Counted from the first letter of the stretch, positions 53,144-60,704 are shown. The stretch: 64,000 nt of DNA from Betaproteobacteria bacterium (GCA_016873935.1 VGVT01000002.1:1-64000); one strand, 5' to 3'. Numbers and translations are program-made. The notes: a model not told the origin generated them from the sequence alone.

Positions 53144-53406
53144 CTGTCTTTCTCCTTGAAGTCTTGAACTACGGGTGTCGTCACAACTAACAGCACCTTG
53201 CCGCCGGCTTCAGACCGCACGGTCCAGTCATCGCATATTAGTGAGCCCTAATCGAGCCTTCCATCATTCCGATGGGGTAACTGGGTCCTTCACTCGGGTA
53301 TCCAGAACCTACCCGAAGGGGTAGGTTCTGGATAATCCATCTCGGAACTGTAAATACCCGACTTAAAATGTCAGATAATTAGCAAATCAACGAAAGCTTA
53401 TAGATT
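53144..53406. promoter_or_regulatory. Divergent promoter region, dsrA and Cmx6 cassette
   Basis: The 263 bases between the starts of dsrA and the 79-aa gene hold no gene. They must contain the promoters of both units. A perfect hairpin lies at 53300-53333. No sigma hexamer pair or known operator was confidently recognised. Confidence 0.6.
53300..53333. other. Perfect 15-bp hairpin with GAAG loop
   Basis: ATCCAGAACCTACCC pairs fully with GGGTAGGTTCTGGAT across a GAAG loop. It is 157 bases upstream of dsrA and 74 bases upstream of the 79-aa gene. No T-tract follows in either direction. It may be an operator dyad, or an RNA hairpin if transcribed. Confidence 0.8.
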
Positions 53407-53646
53407 ATGGACCAGATCACCTCGCTTGCGAAGTTCAGAAATCCTTATGGCAACCAAGAAATCGAATTTCAGGACGTGCGCTTCGAGGCTGGGGGCACGC
53501 CCATGCTACGGCTGCGCATCCGCGAACGAGGCGCGCGCTTCACCATTTTCGACATCGATCCGGTCACCGCACGCTACTGGGCCGAGGAAATGCTCAAGTG
53601 GGCGGGCCCGCTAGACACCGCGTCGCCGACCGCCGGGGAGACCTGA
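53407..53646 (+). CDS. Conserved small protein, first gene of the Cmx6 cassette
   Basis: 79 aa beginning MDQITSLAKFRNPYGNQEIE. It looks like a small mixed alpha/beta protein with strands LRLRIRERGARFTIFDID and a helix TARYWAEEMLKWAG. No cysteine or membrane segment. I do not recognise a function. It ends 3 bases before the Cas6/Cmx6-like gene, so the two are translationally coupled. It is divergent from dsrA. Confidence 0.65.
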   Translation: MDQITSLAKFRNPYGNQEIEFQDVRFEAGGTPMLRLRIRERGARFTIFDIDPVTARYWAEEMLKWAGPLDTASPTAGET

Positions 53647-53649
53647 TCC

Positions 53650-54303
53650 ATGCGCATGTACAGCCCGGAATGGGAAGCCATCAAGGACTTCGAGCACATC
53701 GCCAAATACCGCGAGATTCAGTTCGACCTGAGCGGTTTCGAGCTTCCCCAGGACCACGGCTATGCCCTGTTCGAGGCCCTGGCCCGACACCTGCCCTGGC
53801 TGCGGGAACTGCCCGAAGCGGGCGTGCATCCGGTGCACGCCGCCCCCAGCGGCCGCAACGCCAACCTGGTCATCAATCGGCGCGTGAAGCTGGTGTTGCG
53901 CCTGCCCATCGAGCGCATTGCCGAGGCCCACGCCCTGGAGGGCCGCGTCATCGACCCGGGCGCCGGCGACATCCGGATCGGCGCCGTCAAGGAAAAGCCC
54001 CTGACCCCCTATGCCACGCTGTACGCCCACTTCGTCGATCTGGGCACGCTCGATGAAGCGGCCTTCCTGGAGGCGGCGCGGCGGGAACTGGAGGCTATGG
54101 ACATCCGCGCCGGCCTGATCCCGGGCAAGCGGCGCGACATGCACACACCCAATGGGGTTATTGGCGGCTTCAGCCTGATGTTGCACGATATCAGTCTGCT
54201 GCAATCGCTGACCGTGCAGGAACGCGGCCTGGGCCTGCATCGTGGTTACGGCTGCGGCATCTTTGTGCCGCACAAATCCATCAAGGAAGTGGGCGGCGGC
54301 TGA
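53650..54303 (+). CDS. Cas6/Cmx6-family CRISPR endoribonuclease, orphan
   Basis: 217 aa. It resembles the Cas6 variant Cmx6 of the type I Myxan group: FDLSGFELPQDHGYALFEAL, HLPWLRELPEAGVHPV, LVLRLPIERIAEAHALEG, PYATLYAHFVDLGTLDEAAF and a C-terminal glycine-rich loop GLGLHRGYGCGIFVPHK (about 193-209). Cas6 enzymes are RAMP-fold, metal-independent RNases that cut beside hairpins. H36 in DHGY is a conserved candidate for catalysis. No CRISPR array, cas1, cas2 or effector gene is in the window. GGGGAG lies 9 bases before ATG. It sits between a coupled small gene and a DsrC paralogue, next to dsrA. Confidence 0.82.
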   Translation: MRMYSPEWEAIKDFEHIAKYREIQFDLSGFELPQDHGYALFEALARHLPWLRELPEAGVHPVHAAPSGRNANLVINRRVKLVLRLPIERIAEAHALEGRVIDPGAGDIRIGAVKEKPLTPYATLYAHFVDLGTLDEAAFLEAARRELEAMDIRAGLIPGKRRDMHTPNGVIGGFSLMLHDISLLQSLTVQERGLGLHRGYGCGIFVPHKSIKEVGGG

Positions 54304-54355
54304 GCGATCCGGCCGCCGCACACCTTATTTTCAACTTGTCTGATAGGAGAGAACC

Positions 54356-54688
54356 GTGGGATACGTTTTGAACGGCGAAGAACTGGAAGTGGATGACGAT
54401 GGTTTCCTGCTGGAAGCCAATTTCAGCGACGAGATCGTCCCCGTCATCGCCGAGGCCGAAGGCATCACGCTGACCGACGAGCACTGGCAGATCATCAACT
54501 ACATGCGCCGCAAGTACCAGGAAGACGGCCACACGCCGAACTTCCGCAACATGGTGGCGGAACTGGACGAGGAAATCGAAGGCATGGACTGGAAGAAGAA
54601 GCTCTATGAACTCTTCCCCCTGCAGCCCAACCGCCAGGCCGCCAAGGTGGCCGGCCTGACCAAGCCTTTCGGCAAGGGCGGCTACTGA
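54356..54688 (+). CDS. DsrC/TusE-superfamily protein without cysteines (RspA type)
   Basis: 110 aa from GTG 54356, with AGGAGA upstream. The fold matches DsrC: LNGEELEVDDDGFLLEANF, LTDEHWQIINYMRRKY, KKLYELFPLQPNRQAAKVAGL. Both catalytic cysteines are lost: the first is Ala (RQAAKVAG) and the end is KPFGKGGY. There is no cysteine in the whole protein, so it cannot carry sulfur. Cysteine-less family members have been called RspA and proposed to be regulatory. It is a paralogue of dsrC 5 kb away. Confidence 0.88.
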   Translation: MGYVLNGEELEVDDDGFLLEANFSDEIVPVIAEAEGITLTDEHWQIINYMRRKYQEDGHTPNFRNMVAELDEEIEGMDWKKKLYELFPLQPNRQAAKVAGLTKPFGKGGY

Positions 54689-54693
54689 GAAGC

Positions 54694-54728
54694 GAGTAGC
54701 AGGTAGCAGGTAGCGGGTAGCCGGTAGC
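54694..54728 (+). repeat. Heptamer array, left arm (locus C)
   Basis: Five exact 7-base steps (GAGTAGC, AGGTAGC, AGGTAGC, GGGTAGC, CGGTAGC) start 5 bases after the DsrC-like gene. The opposing arm is at 54762-54803. Confidence 0.8.
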
Positions 54729-54761
54729 GAATGCATGCGCGCCTCCGGCGCGGAAATTCAA

Positions 54762-54803
54762 GCTACGAGCTACCCGCCACCCGCTACCAGCTACGAGCTA
54801 GCA
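54762..54803 (+). repeat. Heptamer array, right arm (locus C)
   Basis: Six 7-base steps beginning GCTACGA, GCTACCC end 3 bases before the sulfurtransferase start. They are reverse complements of the left arm, so a long stem can form. Confidence 0.8.
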
Positions 54804-54806
54804 GCC

Positions 54807-55655
54807 ATGTTTTCCAATACCCTCGTCACCACCGAAGATCTCGCGGCCCATCTCGACGATCCCAACTGGGTCGTGTTCGACTGCCGCTTCACGCTGACCG
54901 ACCCCAACGCGGGCCGGGAAGCCTACGGGAAACACCACATCCCCGGCGCCCGCTACGTCCATCTGGACGACGACCTGTCGGCACCCATCACCGAGATCAC
55001 CGGCCGCCATCCCCTGCCCGAGCCGATGGCCTTCGCCGAGAAGGTCTGCCGCTGGGGCGTCGGCGTCAACAAGCAGGTGGTGGTCTACGACGACAGCTAT
55101 GGCGCCATGGCCGTGCGTATGTGGTGGATGCTGCGCTGGTTGGGCCATCCCGGCGTCGCCCTGCTGGACGGTGGCTACCCCAAGTGGCAGCGCGAAAAAC
55201 GCCCGGTCACCGCCGAAGTGCCGGAAAGCCGGCGCGGCAGTTGCGCCTGCCTGCCCGAGCCCAGCCAGATCGTCGACGCCGGCACCGTGCTGCGCGCCTC
55301 GCAAACCGCCGACGCCCTCATCATCGACGCCCGCCCGGAACGCCGCTTCAGCGGCGAGTTCGAACCCCTGGACACGGTTGCCGGGCACATCCCCGGCTCC
55401 ATCAACTGGTCCTTCGAGGAGAACCTGGACATCGACGGCACCTACCTGCCGCCGGAAGCCCTGCGCGAGAATTTCCAGGCCCTGCTGAAGGGCCGCGCGC
55501 CCTGGCAGGTCATTCACACCTGCGGCTCCGGCGTCACCGCCTGCCATAACCTGCTGGCCATGGAAATCGCCGGCCTGCCCGGTTCCCGCCTCTACCCCGG
55601 CTCCTGGAGCGAGTGGATTCGCGATCCCTCGCGGCCCGTCGCCACCGGAGAATAA
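54807..55655 (+). CDS. 3-mercaptopyruvate/thiosulfate sulfurtransferase (tandem rhodanese)
   Basis: 282 aa from ATG 54807; frames opening upstream are read from the heptamer repeat and are rejected. Two rhodanese domains: the N-terminal is structural (VVFDCRFTLTDPNAGREAY, HIPGARYVHLDDDLS) and the C-terminal holds the active loop HTCGSGVTACHN. The CGSGVT loop is the mercaptopyruvate sulfurtransferase (SseA) form rather than CRKGVT of thiosulfate sulfurtransferase. It could supply persulfide to the cytoplasmic sulfur relay. No clear Shine-Dalgarno is left beside the repeat. Confidence 0.9.
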   Translation: MFSNTLVTTEDLAAHLDDPNWVVFDCRFTLTDPNAGREAYGKHHIPGARYVHLDDDLSAPITEITGRHPLPEPMAFAEKVCRWGVGVNKQVVVYDDSYGAMAVRMWWMLRWLGHPGVALLDGGYPKWQREKRPVTAEVPESRRGSCACLPEPSQIVDAGTVLRASQTADALIIDARPERRFSGEFEPLDTVAGHIPGSINWSFEENLDIDGTYLPPEALRENFQALLKGRAPWQVIHTCGSGVTACHNLLAMEIAGLPGSRLYPGSWSEWIRDPSRPVATGE

Positions 55656-55657
55656 AC

Positions 55658-56236
55658 GTGCTGCGCGCGAAAACCGTCTGGTTCAAGAAAGAAGGCGAGC
55701 GCCCCGCCGAGGAAGTCGCCACGGTCCTGGCCTCGACCATCTGGCGCCTCGCCGACAAGGCCGTGGACAACCTGTCCAAGGCCAATTTCGACATCGTCAC
55801 CCCCGAACGCGGCTTCAAGATCATCGGCGAGCTCAGTTGCTTCCTGACTCATTACGTCGATCGCCTGGCCTTCGAACGCATGGACGACAGCAAGCGCCTG
55901 AATCTGGTCAGCGCCGTCGGCGTGCGCCTGGCGGAAATCATGGAGCAGAACATCCTCGACATGACCGGCGGCAAGACGGATCCGGACTACGACTACCAGG
56001 ACGGCTACATCGACCTGCTCAACCGCCGCATGACGGATTATTCCGAGTTCGAATTTCCCGAGGACAAGGCCAGCTTCCAGGCCCTGCGCTTCCTCTCCCT
56101 GATGATCCGGGAGGGCATGGAGAAAACCGACCAGACCTGGATCCAGGACCAGCTCATGGACATCGAGGTGCCGGAGATGATGGGCATGGTCAAGAAGAAC
56201 ATGGACGGGTTTTATCCTGAAGGTCGTGCGTCGTGA
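55658..56236 (+). CDS. Conserved hypothetical protein of the Cmx6 cassette
   Basis: 192 aa, start GTG 55658 with GGAG upstream, 2 bases after the sulfurtransferase gene. It is mainly helical and soluble (ASTIWRLADKAVDNLSKANF, LVSAVGVRLAEIMEQNILDM). A single cysteine occurs in ELSCFLTHYVDRL. PDYDYQDGYIDLLNRRM is acidic and aromatic-rich. I recognise no domain. Its position couples it to the sulfurtransferase. Confidence 0.65.
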   Translation: MLRAKTVWFKKEGERPAEEVATVLASTIWRLADKAVDNLSKANFDIVTPERGFKIIGELSCFLTHYVDRLAFERMDDSKRLNLVSAVGVRLAEIMEQNILDMTGGKTDPDYDYQDGYIDLLNRRMTDYSEFEFPEDKASFQALRFLSLMIREGMEKTDQTWIQDQLMDIEVPEMMGMVKKNMDGFYPEGRAS

Positions 56237-56269
56237 GTGGCAAGTGGCAAGTGGCAAGTCGCAAGTAGA
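56235..56269 (+). repeat. Heptamer array, left arm (locus D)
   Basis: Five 7-base steps (GAGTGGC, AAGTGGC, AAGTGGC, AAGTCGC, AAGTAGA) begin at the stop of the 192-aa gene. The opposing arm is at 56288-56336. Confidence 0.75.
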
Positions 56270-56287
56270 ACAAGCGGACACGGTACC

Positions 56288-56336
56288 GACTCACGACTCA
56301 CGACTCACAACTCACGACTTGCCACCCGCCACTGAC
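56288..56336 (+). repeat. Heptamer array, right arm (locus D)
   Basis: Seven 7-base steps (GACTCAC three times, AACTCAC, GACTTGC, CACCCGC, CACTGAC) end 11 bases before the TauD-like gene. Part is complementary to the left arm at 56235-56269. Confidence 0.7.
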
Positions 56337-56347
56337 CACTCCCCGCC

Positions 56348-57277
56348 ATGATCCCGCCAGACTCCCCCTTCCATCCCGACAACGAAGCCGGCTACCAGAC
56401 CTGGCGCGCGGCCAAGCTGGCCGGCTATCCCACCCGCGGCGAAGACCTCATCGTCGCGGTGAAGGACCCGAGCAACCTCTCCAACGAGGAATATCTGGCC
56501 CTCTGGCGGCTGATCGCCAAGACCAACATGGCCATCTACGCCACCGACCTGGGAGAAACCGAGGACAAGGACGGCCCCCGCCTGCTCTCCGCCCAGTTCG
56601 GACTCAACCATCTGGACGCCAACTGGCTCGCCGACGAGGATGGCATCTCCAGCCTTACCCCCCGGGACGAGGACACCAGCGCCCCGGACGGGCGCACGCC
56701 GGGCATCGATCCGGGCAAGCGCGGGGACTACATCCCCTACACACACCACCGCATCCGCTGGCACACCGACGGCTACTACAACCCGCCCGAGCGCCGCATC
56801 TGGGCGATGACCCTACACTGCGTGCGGCAGGCGGACGCGGGCGGCGAGAACGACCTGATGGACCACGAACTGGCCTACATGGCCCTGCGCGACGCCAATC
56901 CGGACCACATCCGCGCGCTCATGGCGGAAGACGCCATGACCATCCCGGCGCGGGTGGACGAGATGGGGGTGGCCCGTGGCGACGAGACCGGCCCGGCCTT
57001 CTGCGTGGATCAGGGCCTGCTCCATCTGCGCTATACGGCGCGCACCAAGAGCATCGCCTGGAAACAGGACGCCGCCACCCAGGCGGCCCTGCATGCGCTG
57101 GAGGCACTGCTCGCCAGCCAGCCCTTCGGCGCCTTCACCCTGAAGCTGCAACCGGGCATGGGCCTGATCTGCAACAACGTGCTGCACACCCGTTCAGGCT
57201 TCACCGACCGGCCGGAACACCGCCGCCTGCTCTACCGGGCCCGCTACCACGACCATCTGAGGAATCTCCGGGCCTAG
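56348..57277 (+). CDS. TauD/TfdA-family Fe(II)/2-oxoglutarate dioxygenase
   Basis: 309 aa. The iron-binding HxD is in RIRWHTDGYYNP and the distal His in NNVLHTRSGFTD, with the 2-oxoglutarate Arg in DRPEHRRLLYR. The family oxidises taurine and other substrates, releasing sulfite in the case of TauD. The substrate here is unknown, but the sulfur-gene context permits an organosulfur compound. The stop TAG lies in the CTAG target duplication of a MITE-like element, so this end touches the insertion. Confidence 0.88.
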   Translation: MIPPDSPFHPDNEAGYQTWRAAKLAGYPTRGEDLIVAVKDPSNLSNEEYLALWRLIAKTNMAIYATDLGETEDKDGPRLLSAQFGLNHLDANWLADEDGISSLTPRDEDTSAPDGRTPGIDPGKRGDYIPYTHHRIRWHTDGYYNPPERRIWAMTLHCVRQADAGGENDLMDHELAYMALRDANPDHIRALMAEDAMTIPARVDEMGVARGDETGPAFCVDQGLLHLRYTARTKSIAWKQDAATQAALHALEALLASQPFGAFTLKLQPGMGLICNNVLHTRSGFTDRPEHRRLLYRARYHDHLRNLRA

Positions 57278-57442
57278 GAGCCTGTCGGACTTTGGTCGTC
57301 GATAGCGAAAAACGTCCCCGTCGAGGACAGTTTTTGACGATTTTGCAGGGCAATAGTCGAACTATTGCCCAAAAAAGCGGCAAAAAATGGACCGACGGGG
57401 GCGTTTTGCAGCCGACGATTCCAAAGTCCGACAGGCTCCTAG
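57274..57442. mobile_element. MITE-like element with CTAG duplication
   Basis: An about 161-base element (57278-57438) has perfect 18-bp terminal inverted repeats starting GAGCCTGTCGGACTTTGG and is bounded on both sides by CTAG, the likely target duplication. It encodes no protein. An inner hairpin has GGGCAATAGT and its complement (57348-57370). The left CTAG supplies the stop codon of the TauD-like gene. The parent transposon is not in the window. Confidence 0.8.
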
Positions 57443-58108
57443 CTAGCCCCTGCCGGCGCCGCCGCCCGGCCCCAGCTTGTGTTCCACCGCGAACACCGCC
57501 GCCTCCACGCGCGAGGAGAGGTTCAGCTTGGCGAGGATGTGGCGCACGTGCAGCTTCACGGTGTCGTAGCTGATGTCCAGTTGCCGGGCGATGGCCTTGT
57601 TGCTTTCGCCCTTGGCCAGGTGAGAGAGGATTTCCCGCTCCCGCTGCGTCAGCGACTCCAGCAGCGAGGTGGCGCTGTTGCCCTTGTTGTCGAGCATGCG
57701 CACCAGCTTCGCGGTCATGCCCGGCGCCACCACGGTCTCGCCGCGGGCGGCGCGGATGATGGCGTCCACCACCTCGTCCGGCTCCATGCTCTTCAGCAGG
57801 TAACCCTTGGCGCCGTTGCGCAGGGCGCGCGCCATGTCCTCCTCCGCCTCGCTGACGGTAAGGATGAGCACCGGCAGATCATGGCCCTCGGCGCGCAGGG
57901 CCTGCATCACCTGGATGCCGTCGGTGCCGCCGATGTTGAGATCGAGGATCAGCACGTCCGGCCTCTTCTCCCGCAGCAGATCGGAGACCTCGGCGGGGTT
58001 GCCGGTGATGGCGGAAACGTTGACCGCCCCCTGACTTTCCAGGAGTTCGGCCAGACCCTTGCGGAACAGGGTGTGGTCGTCCACCAGGACGATGCTCAAT
58101 CGGCTCAA
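57443..58108 (-). CDS. NarL/FixJ-type response regulator
   Basis: 221 aa. It starts at TTG 58108 (GGAG upstream), overlapping the kinase stop as TTGA. The receiver domain has VLVDDHTLFRKGLAELL, the phospho-Asp in VLILDLNIGGTDG, T in ILTVSEAEED and K in GYLLKSM. The LuxR-type HTH is LTQREREILSHLAKGESNKAIARQL and KLHVRHILAKLNLSSRVEAAV. It forms a two-component pair with the upstream kinase. The gene ends at TAG in a CTAG next to the MITE-like element. Confidence 0.93.
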   Translation of the reverse strand: MSRLSIVLVDDHTLFRKGLAELLESQGAVNVSAITGNPAEVSDLLREKRPDVLILDLNIGGTDGIQVMQALRAEGHDLPVLILTVSEAEEDMARALRNGAKGYLLKSMEPDEVVDAIIRAARGETVVAPGMTAKLVRMLDNKGNSATSLLESLTQREREILSHLAKGESNKAIARQLDISYDTVKLHVRHILAKLNLSSRVEAAVFAVEHKLGPGGGAGRG

Positions 58109-59343
58109 GATTTCTCCTCGATGCCCTGGCGGGCCGGGAAGCTGAGCCGGACGATGGTGCCGCCTGCCGGCCGGCTTTCGATGGTGAGGCGCCCGCCCAG
58201 CTTGGCGGCGCGTTCGCGCATGATGGTGAGACCGAAGCTCTTGCCCATGTCGGTGGTGGCGTGCGACACCAAACCCACACCGTCGTCGGCCACGTTCACC
58301 ACGTACTGTTTTTCGTGCAGATCCAGGGTCACCACCACGTGGCGGGCACGGGAGTGTTTGCAGATGTTGTAGAGGGCTTCCTGGATGATGTGGAAGACCT
58401 GGATTTCCTCTTCCGGCGTCAGCACCACGTCCTGCGCGACGTTGAGGAAGTCGACGTCGGCGTTGGCCTTCTTGCTGAAGCTTTCCGCCATCTCCTGCAG
58501 GGCCGGCACCAGGCCGCGCGGATCGATGCGGTCGCGGAACTGGGTGATGAGGTTGCGCAGTTCCGAGTAAGCCATGTCCACCGCCTCCTCGACGTCGCCC
58601 AGGTAGCGGTTGGCGCGGTCCTGGTCGCCGTCGGCGAAGGCCTCGTTGAGCACCGACAGGCGCATCTTCGCGTAGGCCAGAGTCTGCGCCAGGGAATCGT
58701 GGATCTGGTTGGCCAGCATGGTGCGCTCGTTCATCAGCGAGATGCGCATGTTCTCGCGCGTCAGGCGGGTGTTCTCCAGGGCCATGCCCAGGTGTTCGCT
58801 GATCGAGTTGAAGAGGGTGCGGATGTCCCGCGGCAGGGGCTCGGGGTTGTCCAGGAAGATGTTGTACACCCCCATCACCTTGCCCTTGTAGCGCAGGGGC
58901 ACGGCATACACCGTGCTGCAATGCTGGGCGAAGTAGATGTGGCGCACCTGCTTCTGGCACACCTCCATGACGCTTTCGCTTTGCGAGGACTGGGTGAGCG
59001 TGGCCTTGCCGCAGATGCCGCATTCCAGCGGCACGTAGCGCTCCTTTTCCACCAGCGCGGGGGAAAGCCCGATAGAGCCCACCATGCGCAGGTGGGCGCC
59101 GTCGGCGGTGAGGACGCGCACCGCGCCGGCCTTGGCCCTGGAAATGCGCACCATGATTTCCAGGAAGCGCATGAGCATCTGTTCGGTGTCGGCTTCCGCG
59201 CTCATGCTGCTGGCGATTTCCGCCAGCACCTCGATGACCGGCAGGCGATCGCCACCCTCCGCGCCGGCTCCGGGCGGTTCACCGGGCTCCGGGGTAGTGC
59301 TGGCCATGCCTATGGCGTCGAGGGGAATGCGGTAGGTTTCCAC
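58105..59343 (-). CDS. NarX-type histidine kinase with Cys-rich GAF domain
   Basis: 412 aa, soluble, no membrane helix. A GAF domain (about 35-205) holds four cysteines at 108, 111, 129 and 142 (CGIC, EVCQKQ, QHCSTV), a pattern that could bind an iron-sulfur cluster or sense redox. The HisKA_3 dimerisation segment has QIHDSLAQTLAYAKMRL with the phospho-His. The HATPase shows FHIIQEALYNICKHSRA and VADDGVGL, GLTIMRERAAKLGG. It lacks the periplasmic sensor of NarX. Co-transcribed with the response regulator. Confidence 0.9.
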   Translation of the reverse strand: METYRIPLDAIGMASTTPEPGEPPGAGAEGGDRLPVIEVLAEIASSMSAEADTEQMLMRFLEIMVRISRAKAGAVRVLTADGAHLRMVGSIGLSPALVEKERYVPLECGICGKATLTQSSQSESVMEVCQKQVRHIYFAQHCSTVYAVPLRYKGKVMGVYNIFLDNPEPLPRDIRTLFNSISEHLGMALENTRLTRENMRISLMNERTMLANQIHDSLAQTLAYAKMRLSVLNEAFADGDQDRANRYLGDVEEAVDMAYSELRNLITQFRDRIDPRGLVPALQEMAESFSKKANADVDFLNVAQDVVLTPEEEIQVFHIIQEALYNICKHSRARHVVVTLDLHEKQYVVNVADDGVGLVSHATTDMGKSFGLTIMRERAAKLGGRLTIESRPAGGTIVRLSFPARQGIEEKS

Positions 59344-59417
59344 GCTTGCGGATCGTCAGGCGGAACCCGCATGTTAACGGAGCCGCGCGCGGACACGCAC
59401 CCCCGGCTGCATGCGCT

Positions 59418-60704
59418 TCACAAGTTCTGCGCGAGCTTGTTGCGGGCGAGGGGCGGATTCTTCTCGAAGTAACGCTTGATGCCGTCGACGATGGCGCGCG
59501 CCATTTGGTCCTGGTAGGCCTCGTCGTTGAGGCGCTTCTCCTCCTCCGGGTTGGAGATGAAGGCGGTCTCCACCAGGATGGAGGGAATGTCCGGCGCCTT
59601 CAGCACGGCAAATCCGGCCTGCTCCACGTGCGGCTTGTGCAGCCGGTTGATGCCGCCGAGTTCCTCCAGCACCGCCTTGCCCACGCGCAGGCTGTCGGCG
59701 ATCTGCGCGGTCTGCGAGAGGTCGATGAGGGTCTGCTTCAGGTATACGTCTTTCACCGCGATGTTGACGCCGCCGATCAGGTCGGCATCGTTCTCCCGCT
59801 TCGCCAGCCATCGCGCCGCGGCGGAAGTGGCGCCCTTCTCCGACAGCGCGAACACCGAGGAGCCGCGGGCGTGTGGCTTGATGAAGGCGTCGGCGTGCAC
59901 CGACACGAACAGGTCGGCCTGCACCTTGCGCGCCCGGTTGACGCGCTCGTGCAGGGGCAGGAAGTAGTCGCCGTCGCGGGTCAGGTAGGCGCGCATGTTT
60001 TCGGTCTTGTCGATCATCCCCTTCAGACGGCGGGCGATGGACAGGGTGATGTCCTTCTCGCGCGAACCGTTCGCGCCGATGGCGCCCGGATCCTCGCCGC
60101 CGTGACCGGGATCGATGGCGATGGTGATGAGCCGCACGTAGTCCGGCTGGGCGGCCCTGGCGGCGGTGTTGCCGCGCGCATCCCTGGCGGCGCCCGCGGC
60201 CTGCGCCGCCTTGTCGCCGGCAGTCGCCGCGTCGGCCTTGCGTTCGGCCCGGCCGATGGCGTTCTCCACCAGGCTTTCCAGGGTTTCGGCGGAGGCGGGA
60301 TACAGGTCGATCACCAGCCTGTGGCCGTAATCACCCATGGGCTTGAGGGTGAACACCTGCGGCCGCGCCTCGGTTTTCAGTTCCACCACCAGGCGCGTCA
60401 CGCCGGGCCGGTTGAGGGCCACGCGGATGCCGGCGATATAGGCGTCCTGCGGCACCACCTTCGAGCTGATCTCGGTAAGGGCGGCCTCGGGATTGACCCC
60501 CTCCAGGTCGATGACCAGCCTGTTGGGGTTGGCCAGGCTGAAATGCTTGAAAGTGATGGCCGCGTCCACCTCCACGGTGATGCGGCTGTACTCCGGCGAC
60601 GGCCACAGACGCGTGGCCTTGACGCTGGCGGCCTGGACCACCCCGGCGCAGAGCAGGAGCAGGCCGAGAATCAGACCGGCGAAGCGTTCAGCCGAGCAAT
60701 GCAT
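59418..60704 (-). CDS. amiC: N-acetylmuramoyl-L-alanine amidase AmiC type
   Basis: 428 aa from ATG 60704, overlapping tsaE by 34 bases. Signal peptide ends near VVQA. An AMIN domain (about 27-140; KATRLWPSPEYSRITVEVDA, LVIDLEGVNPE) localises it to the division site. The amidase_3 domain holds zinc ligands in IDPGHGGEDPGAIG, the Glu in ANGSREKDITL, FVSVHADAF and VLVETAFISN. It splits daughter-cell peptidoglycan. The tsaE-amiC order is usual in proteobacteria. Confidence 0.93.
   Translation of the reverse strand: MHCSAERFAGLILGLLLLCAGVVQAASVKATRLWPSPEYSRITVEVDAAITFKHFSLANPNRLVIDLEGVNPEAALTEISSKVVPQDAYIAGIRVALNRPGVTRLVVELKTEARPQVFTLKPMGDYGHRLVIDLYPASAETLESLVENAIGRAERKADAATAGDKAAQAAGAARDARGNTAARAAQPDYVRLITIAIDPGHGGEDPGAIGANGSREKDITLSIARRLKGMIDKTENMRAYLTRDGDYFLPLHERVNRARKVQADLFVSVHADAFIKPHARGSSVFALSEKGATSAAARWLAKRENDADLIGGVNIAVKDVYLKQTLIDLSQTAQIADSLRVGKAVLEELGGINRLHKPHVEQAGFAVLKAPDIPSILVETAFISNPEEEKRLNDEAYQDQMARAIVDGIKRYFEKNPPLARNKLAQNL

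Noticed and set aside
50705-53167. 820-codon frame antisense to dsrA and dsrB
   Set aside because: Shadow of the two reductase genes, which carry all cofactor motifs.
54735-54806. 24-residue N-terminal extension of the sulfurtransferase
   Set aside because: It is translated from the heptamer repeat and begins without a ribosome-binding site; the family start fits ATG 54807.
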